DNA of 64,000 nucleotides from Gerris lacustris (lineage: Eukaryota; Arthropoda; Insecta; Hemiptera; Gerridae), in contig OX578283.1 of assembly GCA_951217055.1 (NCBI GenBank), positions 60,517,832 through 60,581,831 on the forward strand, written 5' to 3'. Under the pieces are notes generated by a model, which had not been told where the DNA came from, did no database searches, and worked only from the letters and a program-made list of their open reading frames with translations. Below are positions 1 through 14,800 of the stretch, in pieces. Each line of letters opens with the position of its first letter. Positions within the stretch are counted from its first letter, which is position 1. The position numbers were made by a program, and so were the translations under genes.

Positions 1-1481
1 CTTCTCTCAGTGAGAAACACGATATTCTCGAACTATGAGGTTTCAATGCCTGTTAACAGTAAATAATAATTGTTATTAATTATTAATAACATAATAACAA
101 TAGTTATTTATGTAACTAGGCAGCAAAATGGAATTTTGCTGACAAACTTTTAAGTTTTAGTTCCAAGCCGAAGGCGAGGATAGGCTAAGCAAATTTACTG
201 CAGAGGCGAAGATTAGGCAGGAAATTTACTATTTTACTGACGAGGCCAAGCCGAGTCAGGAAATTTACATGTTGACTGACGAGGCGAAGCCGAGGCAGGA
301 AAATGTTAATTACCTGCTAAGGTGTAACCGAAGCAGGTAATCTTTAACCGAGTCAGGAATGTTTCCTTTGCTGCATAATTATAAGCAATATTTTATCTAC
401 TAACGGCGGAAAAATTACACTAATTATTATTATCCTCCCTTTTTAATATATAAAAGATTTAAAGAAATTAAAGTTCTAAAAAAAACGAAAGTTAGAGTCA
501 TCAAGAAAACAAAACAAAGGCAAAACAAATTCAGTGATGCCACTTTTTTTTATTAACAGCTGTTTTTTATCTAAATTTTTAGCGATTTTTTTTAAATAAT
601 AATAAAAAAAATATATTACTATAGTTATTTAAGTTATTTTCAAAACAAAAGATATAAATATTAATATTTAGCAGAATATTACGCTTAAATATATAAAACA
701 ATGAACAATGTGGGAGACTTTATAACCAGCGATGTAGTAACCTTTTTGTAGTAAAATTTTTTTAAAATGTTACAGCCTGTTTGTTGTTTTGCTGACACTT
801 TATTATTTTGCTGCGTGTTTTTTGACGTGTTACAAAAGAATCAAGAAAAATGACATTTTACAGATTGAAAACAGTACAACAATGCTTTATTTTGCTGCCG
901 TGAGTAGATAAACAAATTTTTTAATCAGAATCATAAAAATCACATTGTCCACCAAAATGGCCGGAACATCTCCACCAGTTTGTTTCTTTAAAATGCCTAT
1001 TGCCAGCTTCTTGGCAATATCCTTCGATTTTTTGGACAAATGGATCCAAGATGTCACTCTTTCTATTTCTATTCCTGTACTCTACAGTTTTAATTATCCC
1101 TTAGAAACAAGAGAATGTAATTATTTAATTATTAGTTGGTGTTACTAAACAGTATGGAAACAATTTAGATGCATGGAACTTCGTGTCGGGACTGTTTCGA
1201 AATATTCTCAAAACTCTTTTGAACATTTTCTACACTATTTTTCGGTCGGAACACGTTCCCACTAGCGAATGGTGTGCAACATTGTATCACGTTTTAGAAC
1301 GTTAAGAATTTTACTCATTCCTTCTACTCGGAGGATTAATATACTCTTTAAATTTATATAATGTATTCTGTAAAACTAACGATAAAACTACGATCCGGAT
1401 ATCTGATTCATATAGGATATTTCAATATGTATAGTCATTAATTTCTTTATTTAATAAGTTTTGTTTAAGCTAATGACATAC
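1..1481. other. Left-edge CFAP44 intron with degenerate repeats
   Basis: Intron after the last visible CFAP44 exon. About 125-345 holds 4-5 degenerate units built on GACGAGGCGAAGCCGAGGCAGG followed by an AAATTTAC spacer. About 925-1030 is a fragment of the dispersed repeat also found at 27530 and 45035 (see 44691-45243). The rest is AT-rich with no exon recognised. Confidence 0.5.
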
Positions 1482-4400
1482 CTGGATACATGATATATAC
1501 TTCGCTCCTAAAGAGCTATCCAGTTTATGTCTTGCATCAGCCTGTCTTAGAGATAAAACAGCCACTCTAAGAGTGCCGTCATCGAATCCTAAAACCACGA
1601 CCATTGTTCCTGGAAGCCAAACCATGGCGGAGCCACAAGGCTGAAACTGTTTGGCTGTTATCAGTCTGTTGGTCTTTGCATTATGAACCATCAGCTTGCC
1701 ACCATATCCTAATGTTCCCACGAAGTAATCTCCAGGTGATGCTCCCATCCCTACTATGGGGCCTCGGTGTTTCAAAAATAATCTCATGGGTGGTTCTTGA
1801 GTCCCCTTGAGTGCTAGATGGAGCTTCCATACTGATCCTTTGCTGTCCTTTAAATAAAAAATAAAAAAATGCATTATTCTAATTATTACAAGGAAAAGGT
1901 AACTGAATACACATTAAGTTTTGGTACGATTTTTTAATTATTACCTCTTATTCGTATCATCTTTATTAAATTCTCAAACACTCACCTTCTCGGGTGTGGT
2001 TGTCAGGAAAAGACAAAGTGTAAAACCACAGGAAGGAGGCCATTCACGAAGAGGAAATCCTCAAGGAAAATTACCTCCGGGATTTCCTTGAGGACGTTCT
2101 CTTCCAAACCCTCGCCCACACACGGAAGAATTAAATCCTCAAGGAAACAGTCTTCCTGGGATTCCTCCTGGTCTGGACTGAACAGTCCAAACCTCAAGGA
2201 TTTCCTCTTTCAAACCCTCACCTACACACGGAAGGATTGAATCCTCAAGTAAACAGCCTCCCTGGGATTCCTCCTGGTCCAGACTGTTCACTTCAAACCT
2301 CAAGGATTTCCTCTTCCGAACCCTCACCTACACACGGGAGGATTTACTTGAGGAAATCCTCAAGGAAACCGCCGCCTTGGATTCCTCCTGGTCTGGACTG
2401 ACCAGTCCAAACCTCAAGGATTTCCTCCTCCAAACCCTCACCCACACAGGGGCGATTTACTTGAGGAAATCCTCAAGGAAACAACCTCATTGGGATTCCT
2501 CCTGGTCTGGACTGTTCAGTCCAAACCTCAAGGATTTCCTCTTTCAAACCCTCACCTACACACGGAAGGATATACTAGAGAAAATCCTCAAGGAAACAGC
2601 CTCCCTGGGATTCCTCCTGGTCTGGACTGAACTGTCTAAACCTCAAGGATTTCCTCTTCGTGTATATATATATGGTCGCCTGAAGCCAGGGAACGAAACA
2701 TACTTATCATGAATGAGGTGTGTTTCAGACTGTTCAGTTCAAACCTCAAGGATTTCCTCTTCCGAACCCTCACCTACACAGGGAGGATTTACTTGAGAAA
2801 ATCCTCAAGGAAACAGCCTCTCTGGGATTCCTCCTAGTCTGGACTGAACAGTCTAAACCTCAAGGATTTCCTCTTCGTGTATATGGTCGCCTTAAGCCAG
2901 GGAACGAAACATACATATCATGAATGAGGTGTATTTCAACAACCTAACAACATCTTCACACAAAATGATTGTAATCAAAACAGTTGACAGGATTCGGCTG
3001 TTCTAATGCAGCCTGAATTTATAACTATAAAGCTTATAGGAATAGGAACAAAGACTAACTCTGATACCATTTCTTATGTTTTTAAGTGCTACTGGAAACA
3101 TTAAATTACTGGTTCCAATATCCACGGTTAACAGCTAGAAATCCTTCATACTCGGAACTTCTTTTAGCTTAATGGGGAATATGTTGTGTTCTAGGTTAGA
3201 TAATCCAGGTACAGGTTTATTAAGAATGTGTTATTGAATTAAAAGAATTGAATTTTGCAGTTATACAACATTTTTACACTCATATACACACTTACTTATA
3301 AAATAGCAACTCCAGGAAGACGTATCTCTAAATTGAATTAGCTTTAAATGTGAGAATCTCTAAATTGGATCATCCTTAAATGCGATCATCTCTAAATGTG
3401 ATATTACACCACTCTGGTATCCAAACCAGTAGCTATTTCAGTGAAATGGCAGTGCCTTTAATTGATTATAAGTGCAATTGTTTCTTTACTATGTTAAAAT
3501 TGATTTCTTACCTGAGCTATATAATGAGAAAATAATGGTGACTCAGGATCTTCTGACATTTTTATAACATACTGAATGTTAGCTTGTCCGAAATCATCTT
3601 TAATATCCATCTCGAACGATGCAAGGCCAGAAACATACTTCCGATCACCTTTCGGTTTTCCCTTTAGGATGCTCGCAAAATCCCAACAACGCATCTTCCC
3701 TTCGCTGCCTACGCGGGAAAAGTATACGTCAGTAAAAGTCAAAAAGTTATATTAACTGCATTATATGTAATGAGAACGGACTCTGTTGTAGATTATTGTA
3801 ATCTAATATCAATTTAAGTAACTTCAGAAGACAAAAAAATGCATAAATTATATAAAGTGACTTCCAATCTTATGTTAATATTATCATGCTTTCTTCATTA
3901 TTAGTGAGCTGATAACGATGTGAATTTAGTTAGTTTGGTAAAGTTACTTGCGAAAGATTTCTATAAGTAACATAGCTATTACAATGAGTAATTACGCGTT
4001 TTATGCGTATTTGCATGGTGTATCGTTAGAGGAGAGGCTACCCAGTGGCAGTTCTCCTATCAGGTAATGTAGTAGTAATCTAGTAATTGCTACTAGACGG
4101 GTAGGAGGAACCACTTGTTTGAGCCTAGCAATTAAGCCATCTTTTTACTAGCCCCGTGATGGAGAGCTCCGGCTACTTCACACATATTGCCATCGTGCAT
4201 TTGTACATTGTACCGCCGAAGCGAGTATGGTGTGATCATTAGTGAGCTATATAAGCGTGGGGGAAGAGTGTCCCATAGGGGTGTCCCTCGCCCTGCTCCG
4301 TCCTCGAACCATAGATACAAATCACATCATCATGACACGGATCGGACCCACATCAAAGCGTGTGGGCAAAGAGTGCCTCATAAGGGGTGTCCCTCGCCCC

Positions 4401-5859
4401 GCTCCGTCCTCGAACCACAGACACAAATCACTTCTCATGACACGGATCGAACCAACATCAAAGCTTGGGGGATGAGTGCCCCATAGGGGGTGTCCCTCGC
4501 CCTGATCCGTCCGCGTTTCATAGATGCTATTGAGAGTATTGTGGCACGGGATCGAACCCACGACCTCGAGTCACCTCGACTTATTGATAGCTGGGCGAGC
4601 GCCTAGAGCCCCTCGGCCACGCTTGCTCCATTATTAGGTAACGTGTGTTATTGTAATAAATCTCTTGGCCAACACCTCTCCAGCCGACTGGGAGGGCGGT
4701 TGGGGATATGAATGGAAGCCATTGATTCAACTAAAGGATTAGGCTGATGGTTTAGATTTTCATGAAATTTTGTGTAGCAGGAAAAAGCAAGTTCTTGTGC
4801 AAAGAGAATTAAGAGGTCTTGTGGATTATCAGATTGGCAATGTATGTGGAAGAGATAGTGATTTTTCGAAAGATCTTCGATTGAAGGAATTAGAAATTCC
4901 TATAAGAATTTAAGCACTATCATTAAGTATAAAACAATTGTCAACAAAAATTACATTTTTATAATATTTATATATTTACCTAAAGTTAGAAGATCACCGT
5001 CAGTGTCATATTCAAAGAACGTAATAACGCCATTGTGACATGGATCAGATTTACCTCTGATTATCTCCATCTTGATTTGGCATGACTCCCATATCAGCAT
5101 GTTACCGTTCTCAGCAGCAGAAATTATCTGAAACAAGATTAAGTACCAACTTTAAGAAAATTAACATATTTTGATACAATATATAATTTTATAATTTTAT
5201 TAAAGCTGTTTTTGCTAGATGAAATTTTTGGCTTCTGGTGCTACGGACCCAGTGATCTCTGGCTAGACTAAACCGAGCTCTCAACACATCTCATGGGCCC
5301 TTCTGGTGTTTTAAACGGAATACTTGTTTAATTTACTTATATTAAATTACAAACATTATTAGAGAAAACAAAGGAGAGAAATATAAAAATTCTCCCCATC
5401 GCAAGAAATTGAACCATTTACATCATGCTTTCTGCTGTATGATAGTAAACTATTGTATTTTTATTGTTGTTGCAATATGTTTCCCTAAAAGGAAAATTTC
5501 AGGAAAACTTCTTTTCGTATTCACTTGAATCGGTCTCTACACACTATACGATCGCCGGACAGATTTTGCTATTTTTGCTGACCTGTCCGTTGACTGTATG
5601 AACATTTCTGACTTCTTCCATGTGTATTCAGCCAAACCTGATGCATTTCTTGCATCGAAATCTTATCCGTAAGTTTTACCAACTTTGTAAAGATTAAGAT
5701 TGTACAGCTTTGCCAATTGCAAGATTGGCAAAACTGGATTGGATTTTGTTTTGCCAATTGTAAAGATTATACAGCTGATGAAGCCACAAACTAACCCCGT
5801 GTCATCCATTAAATATATAGTTATATAAGCCCTTTGGCAGGCCTAGATTTATTACGGAA

Positions 5860-5893
<34 letters not shown>

Positions 5894-8800
5894 GTCTATA
5901 ATCATCAACGGAATAAATTGTCGTTCTAGAATCCTATTAATATATATCTTCTTCTTAATATCCTTCGTCTTGATATTTTTTTAATCTTGTTTTTTCTATG
6001 GAAAATATTCCGTAAGAGATTAAGAAATATTCTCATGTAATATAATATTGTATGTTCTCTTTTTCCGACAATAATATTTGAAGCAATTTTTTTTTCTTTT
6101 GAAAAAGTGGTTAAAATACTCTTTATTCTTTTGCCTTTTTTAATATAGAAAAGTATTCTCTGAAGGTATAGGTTTATGAGTTATCGTATTTTTTTTTTCT
6201 TTGACCCCCTTTCTAAATCCGACACAAGAGTTATTCACGAATTAAATTAATCTAGAATGCGATACTATCAAAGATGTTCTTATCAGTAAGGGCTTATAAT
6301 AGGTTGCTTATGATTTATTTCGCAATAAAAACTTCTCTATTAAAATTACTTTTCAACAGGGAAAGAAATAAAATCTATAAGTTCTTAAAAAATTATGTAA
6401 TAATACAAAATCTGTAAATTATGTAATAATACAAAATCCAATAAATTCGAACAACATTACTTCCTCATATGCATACAGATGCTGAATTTAAATACAATAA
6501 TAGATGATTTCCTACCGTTGACCGATAAAGTGGTTGCTATCGCACTCAAAATAGTACGTAAATCAGCAGATTCCTGCACTTACCACTTTACCGCACTCGT
6601 TTTACTTTACCGGACTCATTTTTACTTTACCGCACTCCAGTGTTCCAACTTACGAATGTTGTACCTTCAGCCAATCAGACTGTCGAGCCAGCAAAATCAC
6701 GTCTCCTCACCTTATTCTCTTCTCGCCAGTTCTTGGCTTCCATCATATTATCCAAGTCATGATTGGCTCTTGTGATAATTATTATTTTATAAAGAGAATG
6801 GAGTGAGATTATGTCGTTGGGCTAAGAAAGGAGAAAATGACAAATTGCTCAAAGTCCATGTTGTGTGGGTTTAGTTTCCGGCCTAAAGAAAAAGTCCTGG
6901 TCAAAAACCCAGGATTGTACAGGTGTGCAAGGTTTAAATAAGAAATTAGTCCCATAATACAGGGACGAGGTTATACATTTCCCCCTTTCTTATAAAATTA
7001 CCCAAACATCGATACTTTGAACAATATTTTTTATAAAATCTAAAATATAATTAAACCTACCAGCCCATCCGAAAGTCCGTAGTATGTACACGTGTCTGAA
7101 ATTGGAGTTTTCCCGAACTTTCCAAGTTTTCCTTGAAGTTTTAAACCTGTAAACGTGTCTGCCATCGTCCAAAATTTAATGTGACCAGATCCTAGAAATT
7201 AAATTTGAACTTTAAAAATTCAGCAATATTGTTATTTGGAATATTACATCTATTATGTTTTATTACATTCATAACATATTAAGATAATAGTAAATGCATA
7301 ACTACTTTAATCCATGTTCCTTCTACTTATATCAATATATCAGTGTTCTTTTTATAAATAGAAGTGCCTTCTGATTTTCAGTAAATATTTAACAGCAATT
7401 TATTACAAAACTATAATTAAATTGCAACTCAATAAACGAACTTTTTAAAAATATTGTAAAACGTATAATTTGATCAAATTATCAGATGGTGCGTTACGTT
7501 TATCTACAAAACTACAACACAGTCCTTTAACGAAGATGATTTTTGAGCGGAAGATGTGACATAACGTTCTCAATCATAATATCTTATCATATAGCATCGG
7601 ATGATTAGTTACGAATATCGACAACACTCATCGCTGTCCCCTTACGAAGATGGGTTTTGAGTGAAAGATGTGAGATATCGTCCTCTAAAATATTAATTTA
7701 TTCATGTAATCACTATTTTATATTTACTTTAACTAAAAGGGTGTTGAGAGAAACATCAACGTAAATGCCTCACTTTTGGCCATTTCTGCTATGAATCAAG
7801 TTCGAGGTCGCGAACACCTAGGCACTTTGACTTTGATTACACCGTATTCACTTCGGCAGTATATTGGTGCGTCAAGTGGCTAATCTGCACACGGGTTTGT
7901 AAACAGGGCCTATATTAAGTAGCCTTATTGCTAGGTAAGAACAAGTGTTTCGTTCTTCCCAATTACGGCTAGCACTAGCACTTGTTCTTTTCGTTCTTCC
8001 TAACCACTCCTAGCATTTGTACTTTTCGTTCTCTCTGGTCACTGCTAGCACTTGCACTTGTACTTTTTGTTCTTCTTAATCACTTCTAGCACTTGTACTT
8101 TTCGTTCTCCCCGATCACTGCTAGCACCAGCACTAGTACTTTTCATTCTTCCTAATCACTTCGAGCATTTGTACTTTTCGTTCTCCCCGATCTCTGCTAG
8201 TACTAGCACTTGCACTTTTTGTTCTTCCCAATCACTGCTAGCACTAGCACTTGTACTTTTCATTCTTCCTAATCACTTCGAGCATTTGTACTTTTCGTTC
8301 TCCCCGATCTCTGCTAGTACTAGCACTTGCACTTTTTGTTCTTCCCAATCACTGCTAGCACTAGCACTTGTACTTTTCGTTCTTCCTAATTACTTCTAGC
8401 ATTTGTACTTTTCGTTCTCCCCGATCACTGCTAGCACTTGTACTTTTTGTTCTTCCTAATCACTTCTAGCTTTTGTACTTTTCGTTCTCCCCGAGCACTG
8501 CTAGCACTAGCACTTGCACTTTTTGTTCTTCCCAATCACTGCTAGCACTAGCACTAGTACCTTTCATTCTCTCCGATCTCTCCTAGCACTAGTGCTAGTA
8601 CTTTTCATTTTCCTTAAACACTGCTGGCACTAGTACTTTTAGTTCTTCCCGGTCACAGCTAGCACTAGCCCTGGTATACTCTTTGTTCTACCTGATCACT
8701 GCTAGCACGAGCACTATTACATGACTAGAACATAGGTGGTGGAGAATTATGGCCAAGTAATATGGACCATTTAATCCTACCACTAGGCGGAGCTGGTTTA

Positions 8801-11800
8801 GGGATGGAGAATAGAGAATGAGGGGGGTTGTGGACTGTATCTTAGCGGGTAGCGGGGGGGGGGGGGTTGGTGGTATATCTAGTGATTAAGAAATTTGTAA
8901 GAAAACTAATTACTAGACTTACCTGAGGAATGGTGAGTTGAGGCGGCAGGTTATAGCGGTGGCGGTAGTGGGGTGACCTTGAGCTGCGCAGAGACGTCGT
9001 TTCGCCACTCGGTCTTGACACAACTGGCGGTAAGCGGTGGAAGAGCGATACCTAGCGCTAGTATCGCATCTTCTCTCACTCCCTTCCTCTAACTTAAGGG
9101 CCGCGTTTGTACACGGAGGCGTAAGCCTAGTGATTATCATATCTCACAAACTCTCATCATTAAATATCCACCAATAGGTTTATTGTCAAATTCGAACCAA
9201 ATTTAAGTTGCTAAGGAAGTGATTTTTACAATGAAAGAAATCAAGTAACTGGTACGGAACCTGATGAGATGAGTCTGCCAGGGAAATGACGTGAGAACTC
9301 AGTTCTGTAGACATCCTGGGTGTGAGCCTTACACCTGAGTAGCACCCAACCCTTAGCCCAGTGCCACAGAGTTAGAGTATGATCCGGAGCACATCCTTGA
9401 CTAGCCAACAACTCTCCATCTGGACTGCAACACATTTCATTTAATATTAGAGTGGCATATTTCATTTAAAGTTTCAAGTTTAGCTTACCTACATTTAATT
9501 TGGTTCAGTAAGTTTAGAAAGTTCATTTACTAAACTACAATTCAAGGCATACATCCCCAATATTATGAAGTTCTAGGTCTTGAATACCGGGTCTTGAAGG
9601 GTGTACAGTGTACGTGCCGACGTTTCGCTCCTAATACTAGAAGCATCTTCAGGGGTGTTCATGGTGTCCTAGGTTTAAGACAGGTGTGAACTTTAACTAA
9701 GGACACCATGAACACTCCTGAAAATGCTTCTAGCATTATGAGCGAAACGTCGGCACGTACACCCTTCCAAACCCTCAAAATAAAATTTTGGCACCATCCC
9801 AATACTTTCTGTTTATACGACAAAGTAAAAAGTAATAAACACACTTTTCTAAACTACACACAGAATACTTGTATTTATAATATTTACATATAAAAAAAAT
9901 GATACTTTTTTTTCTCATATTTTTCAAAGAAACTGATTTCTGCTACTAATTAAGGTAAACATTAAATTAACAACTACAACTACTAACTAAGAATATCAAT
10001 GTAATTATTTATTTTTATTTTGTTTACATATAATTATGTCGAATTAATTAAAAATATCAAAAACTTCAGAGTGGATGAGAAATGTGACTATCTGAATTCC
10101 TTACCAATTACATAATAATATTATTTATCCATTAAATATTTTATTTTGACCCTAAGTGCAAATATTTATTATTCTACGTCCATTTGCTGACATTTTTTAG
10201 CTCTAGGGTACAGAAGAAATTAACGTCACGCATAAAACGACATGAAAAATGTGACTCTTAAATATCGTGCCAGGAAGAAAGGGTTTAACAGGAGGTTGAT
10301 AGGTTTTCATTTATATTCATTGTAATACTATATTTCGCCGATAGAAGTGCTAAAGTTTACTGCAGCAGTCTATATACTTTCTAAATTTTATATAAAATGA
10401 TATCAGAGCTCCTAGCGGACCAAATGGTAATCAAAATGGATTAATGTTTGATAATGTCACAGCTTAAGATCCATCTACTATATCAATTAGACAAATGTAT
10501 ACTGTATTCCTCCACTTCATGGAAAAACATTGAAATGTCCATATGTGGATTTAATGCCCAAAAACATATCCATGATTCAATGTTTCTCCATTAAACGGAG
10601 AAAATGAGTATTTTTTTTCTTTCTTCATCTTTCTCAAACTCGGAATATTTTCCTAATAGGTTTTCAATTAATCCCCCCCCCCCTTTTTTTTCAATGGAGG
10701 TCAATGCCTAATAATCTATTTTTAGTCCGAGTATCTGCATAGGAAAGTAATGAATGAATTCCGAATATTAGAGAATAAACCGTAACTAGGTTCATTTAGT
10801 TTTAAGGTAATAATCCCTATAATTTATGCTTACTTATTATCTATGGAGAATGAAATGAGACGTATTAATTTGTTTATGGTATAATTGTCCAGTTATTTTA
10901 GTCATAAATATGACTTCTATTCCAAAAATTTGGAGCTTCAATTTTTCTCCTTTTTTTTTTTTTTGATCGCTTCATTTTCACGTTCTAAAAAACATATTTA
11001 AAATCGGAAACGAGATTGTGGTCGTGTTAATTGATATTCAAGTGCAAGATCCAATAAATTTGGTTTTTTGCGAATATTTCGCTTCCTATGGCTCGGACAC
11101 CAAATAAGGTAGCTATCAAAATTAAAGATAAAATTACCTACAAAAAAGGCTCCTTTTTTTACGTGCAATGGACGGTTTATATTACGAGCAAAGAATATCT
11201 TGCATCCGTCGCCACACAATATTTAATTTTATGAATACCTTGCTCTCTATGGCTCACAGACAAATTGAGGTAATTATCTAAAAAAAATATTAATAAATTT
11301 CCCACAAAAAAGGTATCATTCATATTTTACGTAGTACAAACAGTTTAGCAAAAAACCTAGCTCACTATAACTTTCGTAGTGTTAGTTATTGTTCGACTCT
11401 TTCACCATTTTTGCGAATATATCGCTTCCTCTGGCTCGGAGACCAATTGAGTATCAGATTAAAATTGAAGATTGTATAATTTCACACCGGAAATATTATG
11501 CTCATTTTTATGTACAACGAATCGTTTGGATAATAAAGTGCTCCTAAGGTTCCGTACAAGGCGTAAACGAACAATAACTTAGGCTTTTCCCTGCGCCAAT
11601 TGGGGTTTCCAAAACTGTAGTTTGGAAAACCTGCTGTTGGGGTTTCCCAAACTGTAGTTTGGAAAACCTGCTGTTGGGGTTTCCCAAACTGTAGTTTGGA
11701 AAACCTGCTGTTAGGGTTTCCCAAACTGTAGTTTGGGAAACCCTGTACTACATGGATTGTAAGATGCAAAATTATGAATCATTCATCTATTTTGATTACC

Positions 11801-14800
11801 ATTTGGTCCGCTAGGAACTCTGATATCATTTGATATAAAATTTAGAACTTCTATAGGCGAAACATAGTACTACATATGAACACAAATGAAAACTGATCTA
11901 CCTCCTATCATATTATAATTTTTTGGCACGATATTTAAGAGCGTCACATTGTACATGTTGTTTATTGAAACTTCATCCCGACTATCGTCAAAATATTGTA
12001 CCATAAATGAAAACCTATCGACCTCCTGTTAAATCCTAACTTCCTGGCACGATATTCAAAAGCGTCACATTTTTCATGTCGGTTTTTGTGTGATAGAAAT
12101 TACTACTGTACCCTAGAGCTAAAACATATATCCATGTTAAAATGGCTTAGAGTGGGGGCAGTAAGTATCCAGAGGTAATTAAAAAGGAGTGTTACAAGTG
12201 TAGGACCAAAATTACGAAGCTTCTGTGAAAAATTAAACACCTGGAACGGATAAAAGAACCAGTTCATTTTAGAGACCCTTTCAGTAAGTGAACGACTTTG
12301 CCAATACTAATATTCGGCTAATAATATAATGATATTATGTTATAGTTTTGACCAATCACCAAAGAAACTGTAAAAATTTAAGAGGTATAACCTACACCTC
12401 TTACCCGAATTTAACTTAAAATGCCATGGGATATGAATACAGACATTAACTTATACCTTATATTACATGAGCTGTTAATTTTATATTTAGAAAAAAGTTA
12501 ATAAATTTAAATAAGTTATTATATCTATTTAAAGACCAACAAATCAAAACAAACATTTATTTTTGTTGAAATAAATGTGGTTGCCTTAGCTTAGCAATAA
12601 CAAATCATTTCGAGGTGAGTTGTTACCTTAGGGATACTACTCGATTATAAAAATGATAGTGATACACTAGCAGATATAAATTAGCAATTTTCTTATATTT
12701 TGGTTTGAACGAAAAGTTCACCCATCACAAACATCATTAAGGATTTATCTAAAATTTAATTTGAAACATAAATTTACTAACCTAAAATCCAAAAAGCTAT
12801 AGGCTGCTTTAGTTCCTCTTTTCATAACCTGAATTATTTTAAATGTAGGCCACTCGTACATGATAATATAAGGATAAACACCCTTCTCTCCAACTGCAAA
12901 GTACGGCAGGTGTGGGTGCTTCTGTAACAGTTATAAACACAAATTAATATAACGTTATATATTAACCACGCTTATCACCTCAGCGGGGGCTCTGCATTAC
13001 AATACTTTAAAACTATACATTTTCAACAGGTGTTTAAATTATTGAGTTAAAACATTTTAGTATAAAAGGACACCCAATGAAACGTTATTGGGGGTGTCAT
13101 CACTCATTTGACTAACCCATAACCATAACCATGTGAGCATTAATCCAGTGATTGGATGACAGGAAGTCATTTGACACAATATTGGCAGATTATTAACAAG
13201 TCAACTGCAGTTCGAATTTTAATGTCAGGCAAAAAATGGTCAAAGAATTTAATTTTTTTAAAAAGCACAGTTCTAAACGAAATTTTAATGACAAAATTAG
13301 TAAAACCAACGCATAATGAGTGAGATAAATGGGGTTTAGGTAACTAAATAAAGCATTTCTGGTCATTTCAGATAAAGTCATAGATAACTTATAAGTTTAA
13401 AATCTATGGCTGATTAAAACAATATTGTTTACCGTAATGTATCCATAGCCAGCATCGTTACATCTTCTGAACGTTGTTTGAAGTGTTTTAATGTTGACAA
13501 TGTGCATTATGGTACCGGACCAATGGATGACATGATAGTCGTCCACTACACATATGTTGTATCTTTTCACCGCTTCAAATCCGTATGATGAACTAAACAT
13601 GGGTTAAGGAATCATAACCATATGAACAAATTAAAGAGTTACTGATTAAATGATGATTCTGTATGCTACTATAATAGTCTTAATGAACATTGATTTTCTT
13701 ATACTGGTATATATTTATGATAGCGGCTGTTTTGACAAAAGTTCTGTGAATCCATCTTATTTAAAGCTGAATTGTAATTACAATGAGCTGAAAGCAACAA
13801 AAATAGAAAAAAGCTCTTTGGCCCAATACTCTTAGAAAAGTGGGAGGCCTTACACTTCAGACAATGGAGACATCATCAGCTATGGAGAAGATCTGATGAA
13901 GAATGATCGAAAAACTGTCAGGTATTTAGCAGCAGCAGTAGCTGGAGCATTAGCAGGGAGCTGGGGGCATTAGTACCAATCTCGGTTGAGAAGAGACTGC
14001 ACCAACATCTCAGGCTGAACATAAATTCTGCTTGTTGGGTGTCTCCAATTGAATAGAATTCTTTTCCACATTTATCGAGAGATTTATTTAACACTAGACT
14101 AAATAGAAAGTATAATGTATGTCAAGAATATTAATTGATGTCATAGAGTATTAAGATCTCTATTAGAAGTAATTCTAATACATTATGTTAGCCTTAATTT
14201 AAGACCCTTAAAATTCTTCCTTAATTTTTAGGGTCCGTAGGCAAAACCAAGGACCCTTATATTTTCCTGCGTGTGTCTGTCCGTCCGTCCTCTCGCGTGC
14301 TCTCACGGCTACACCTTTCGTCCGATCACTTTGAAATTTGGCATGTATGTGTCTTGTACCTACCCACATATTTTATAGTGACTTGAAAAAAAATATTTTT
14401 CAAAAAAATTAGGGTAAAAAAACTTAAGGGTTAATTTTTTTTTTTTTTTTTTTTTCGACACCGTGAGGGGTATCGTATGAAAGGGTACGTCGAGCTGATA
14501 ACAAAAATATATAATTATTTGTATATAACTTTGATATGGCGAGCGTAGGCAAGTTTGAAGTGGGTGTGAAACGTGTCTTTTCGATGTATTTATATGGTTG
14601 TAGTCCGGTTCAGTGGCAAAAAAATACTTTATCAGAGTGTGTTTTGAGAATATCAGACCCTTAGAATAGTTCAAAGTAAGCTTTTCAGCATTTTAAAAAA
14701 ACACTGTTTATACACTTTACAATTAAACACTATATAGTGTGGCCTACGGACCCTCGCTGTGTCCCTAGCACACACTTGACCTGTTTATTACTAATTCGAA

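Noticed and set aside
2377..2923. Two open frames of 111 and 67 codons
   Set aside because: Both are made of the 114-bp repeat (114 is a multiple of 3) and share the same repeated peptide.
4545..4632. tRNA gene (Leu/Ser type) on the minus strand
   Set aside because: A- and B-box-like segments are present but the ends do not form an acceptor stem, and the sequence continues into a body shared with 32240-32530. It is a SINE head.
8052..8399. 115-codon open frame
   Set aside because: It lies wholly in the 117-bp-period minisatellite; 117 is a multiple of 3, so a stop-free unit gives a long frame. No conserved domain.
9105..9135. Terminal inverted repeat pairing 7895 with 9105 (CTGTTTACAAAC against GCGTTTGTACAC)
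   Set aside because: The two segments point away from each other rather than inward, so they cannot bound one element.
8919..9140. Possible extra CFAP44 exon in the GC-rich island
   Set aside because: Exons 4 and 5 already join in phase and restore the [10 protein letters not shown] segment; the frame here has no similarity to a WD blade.
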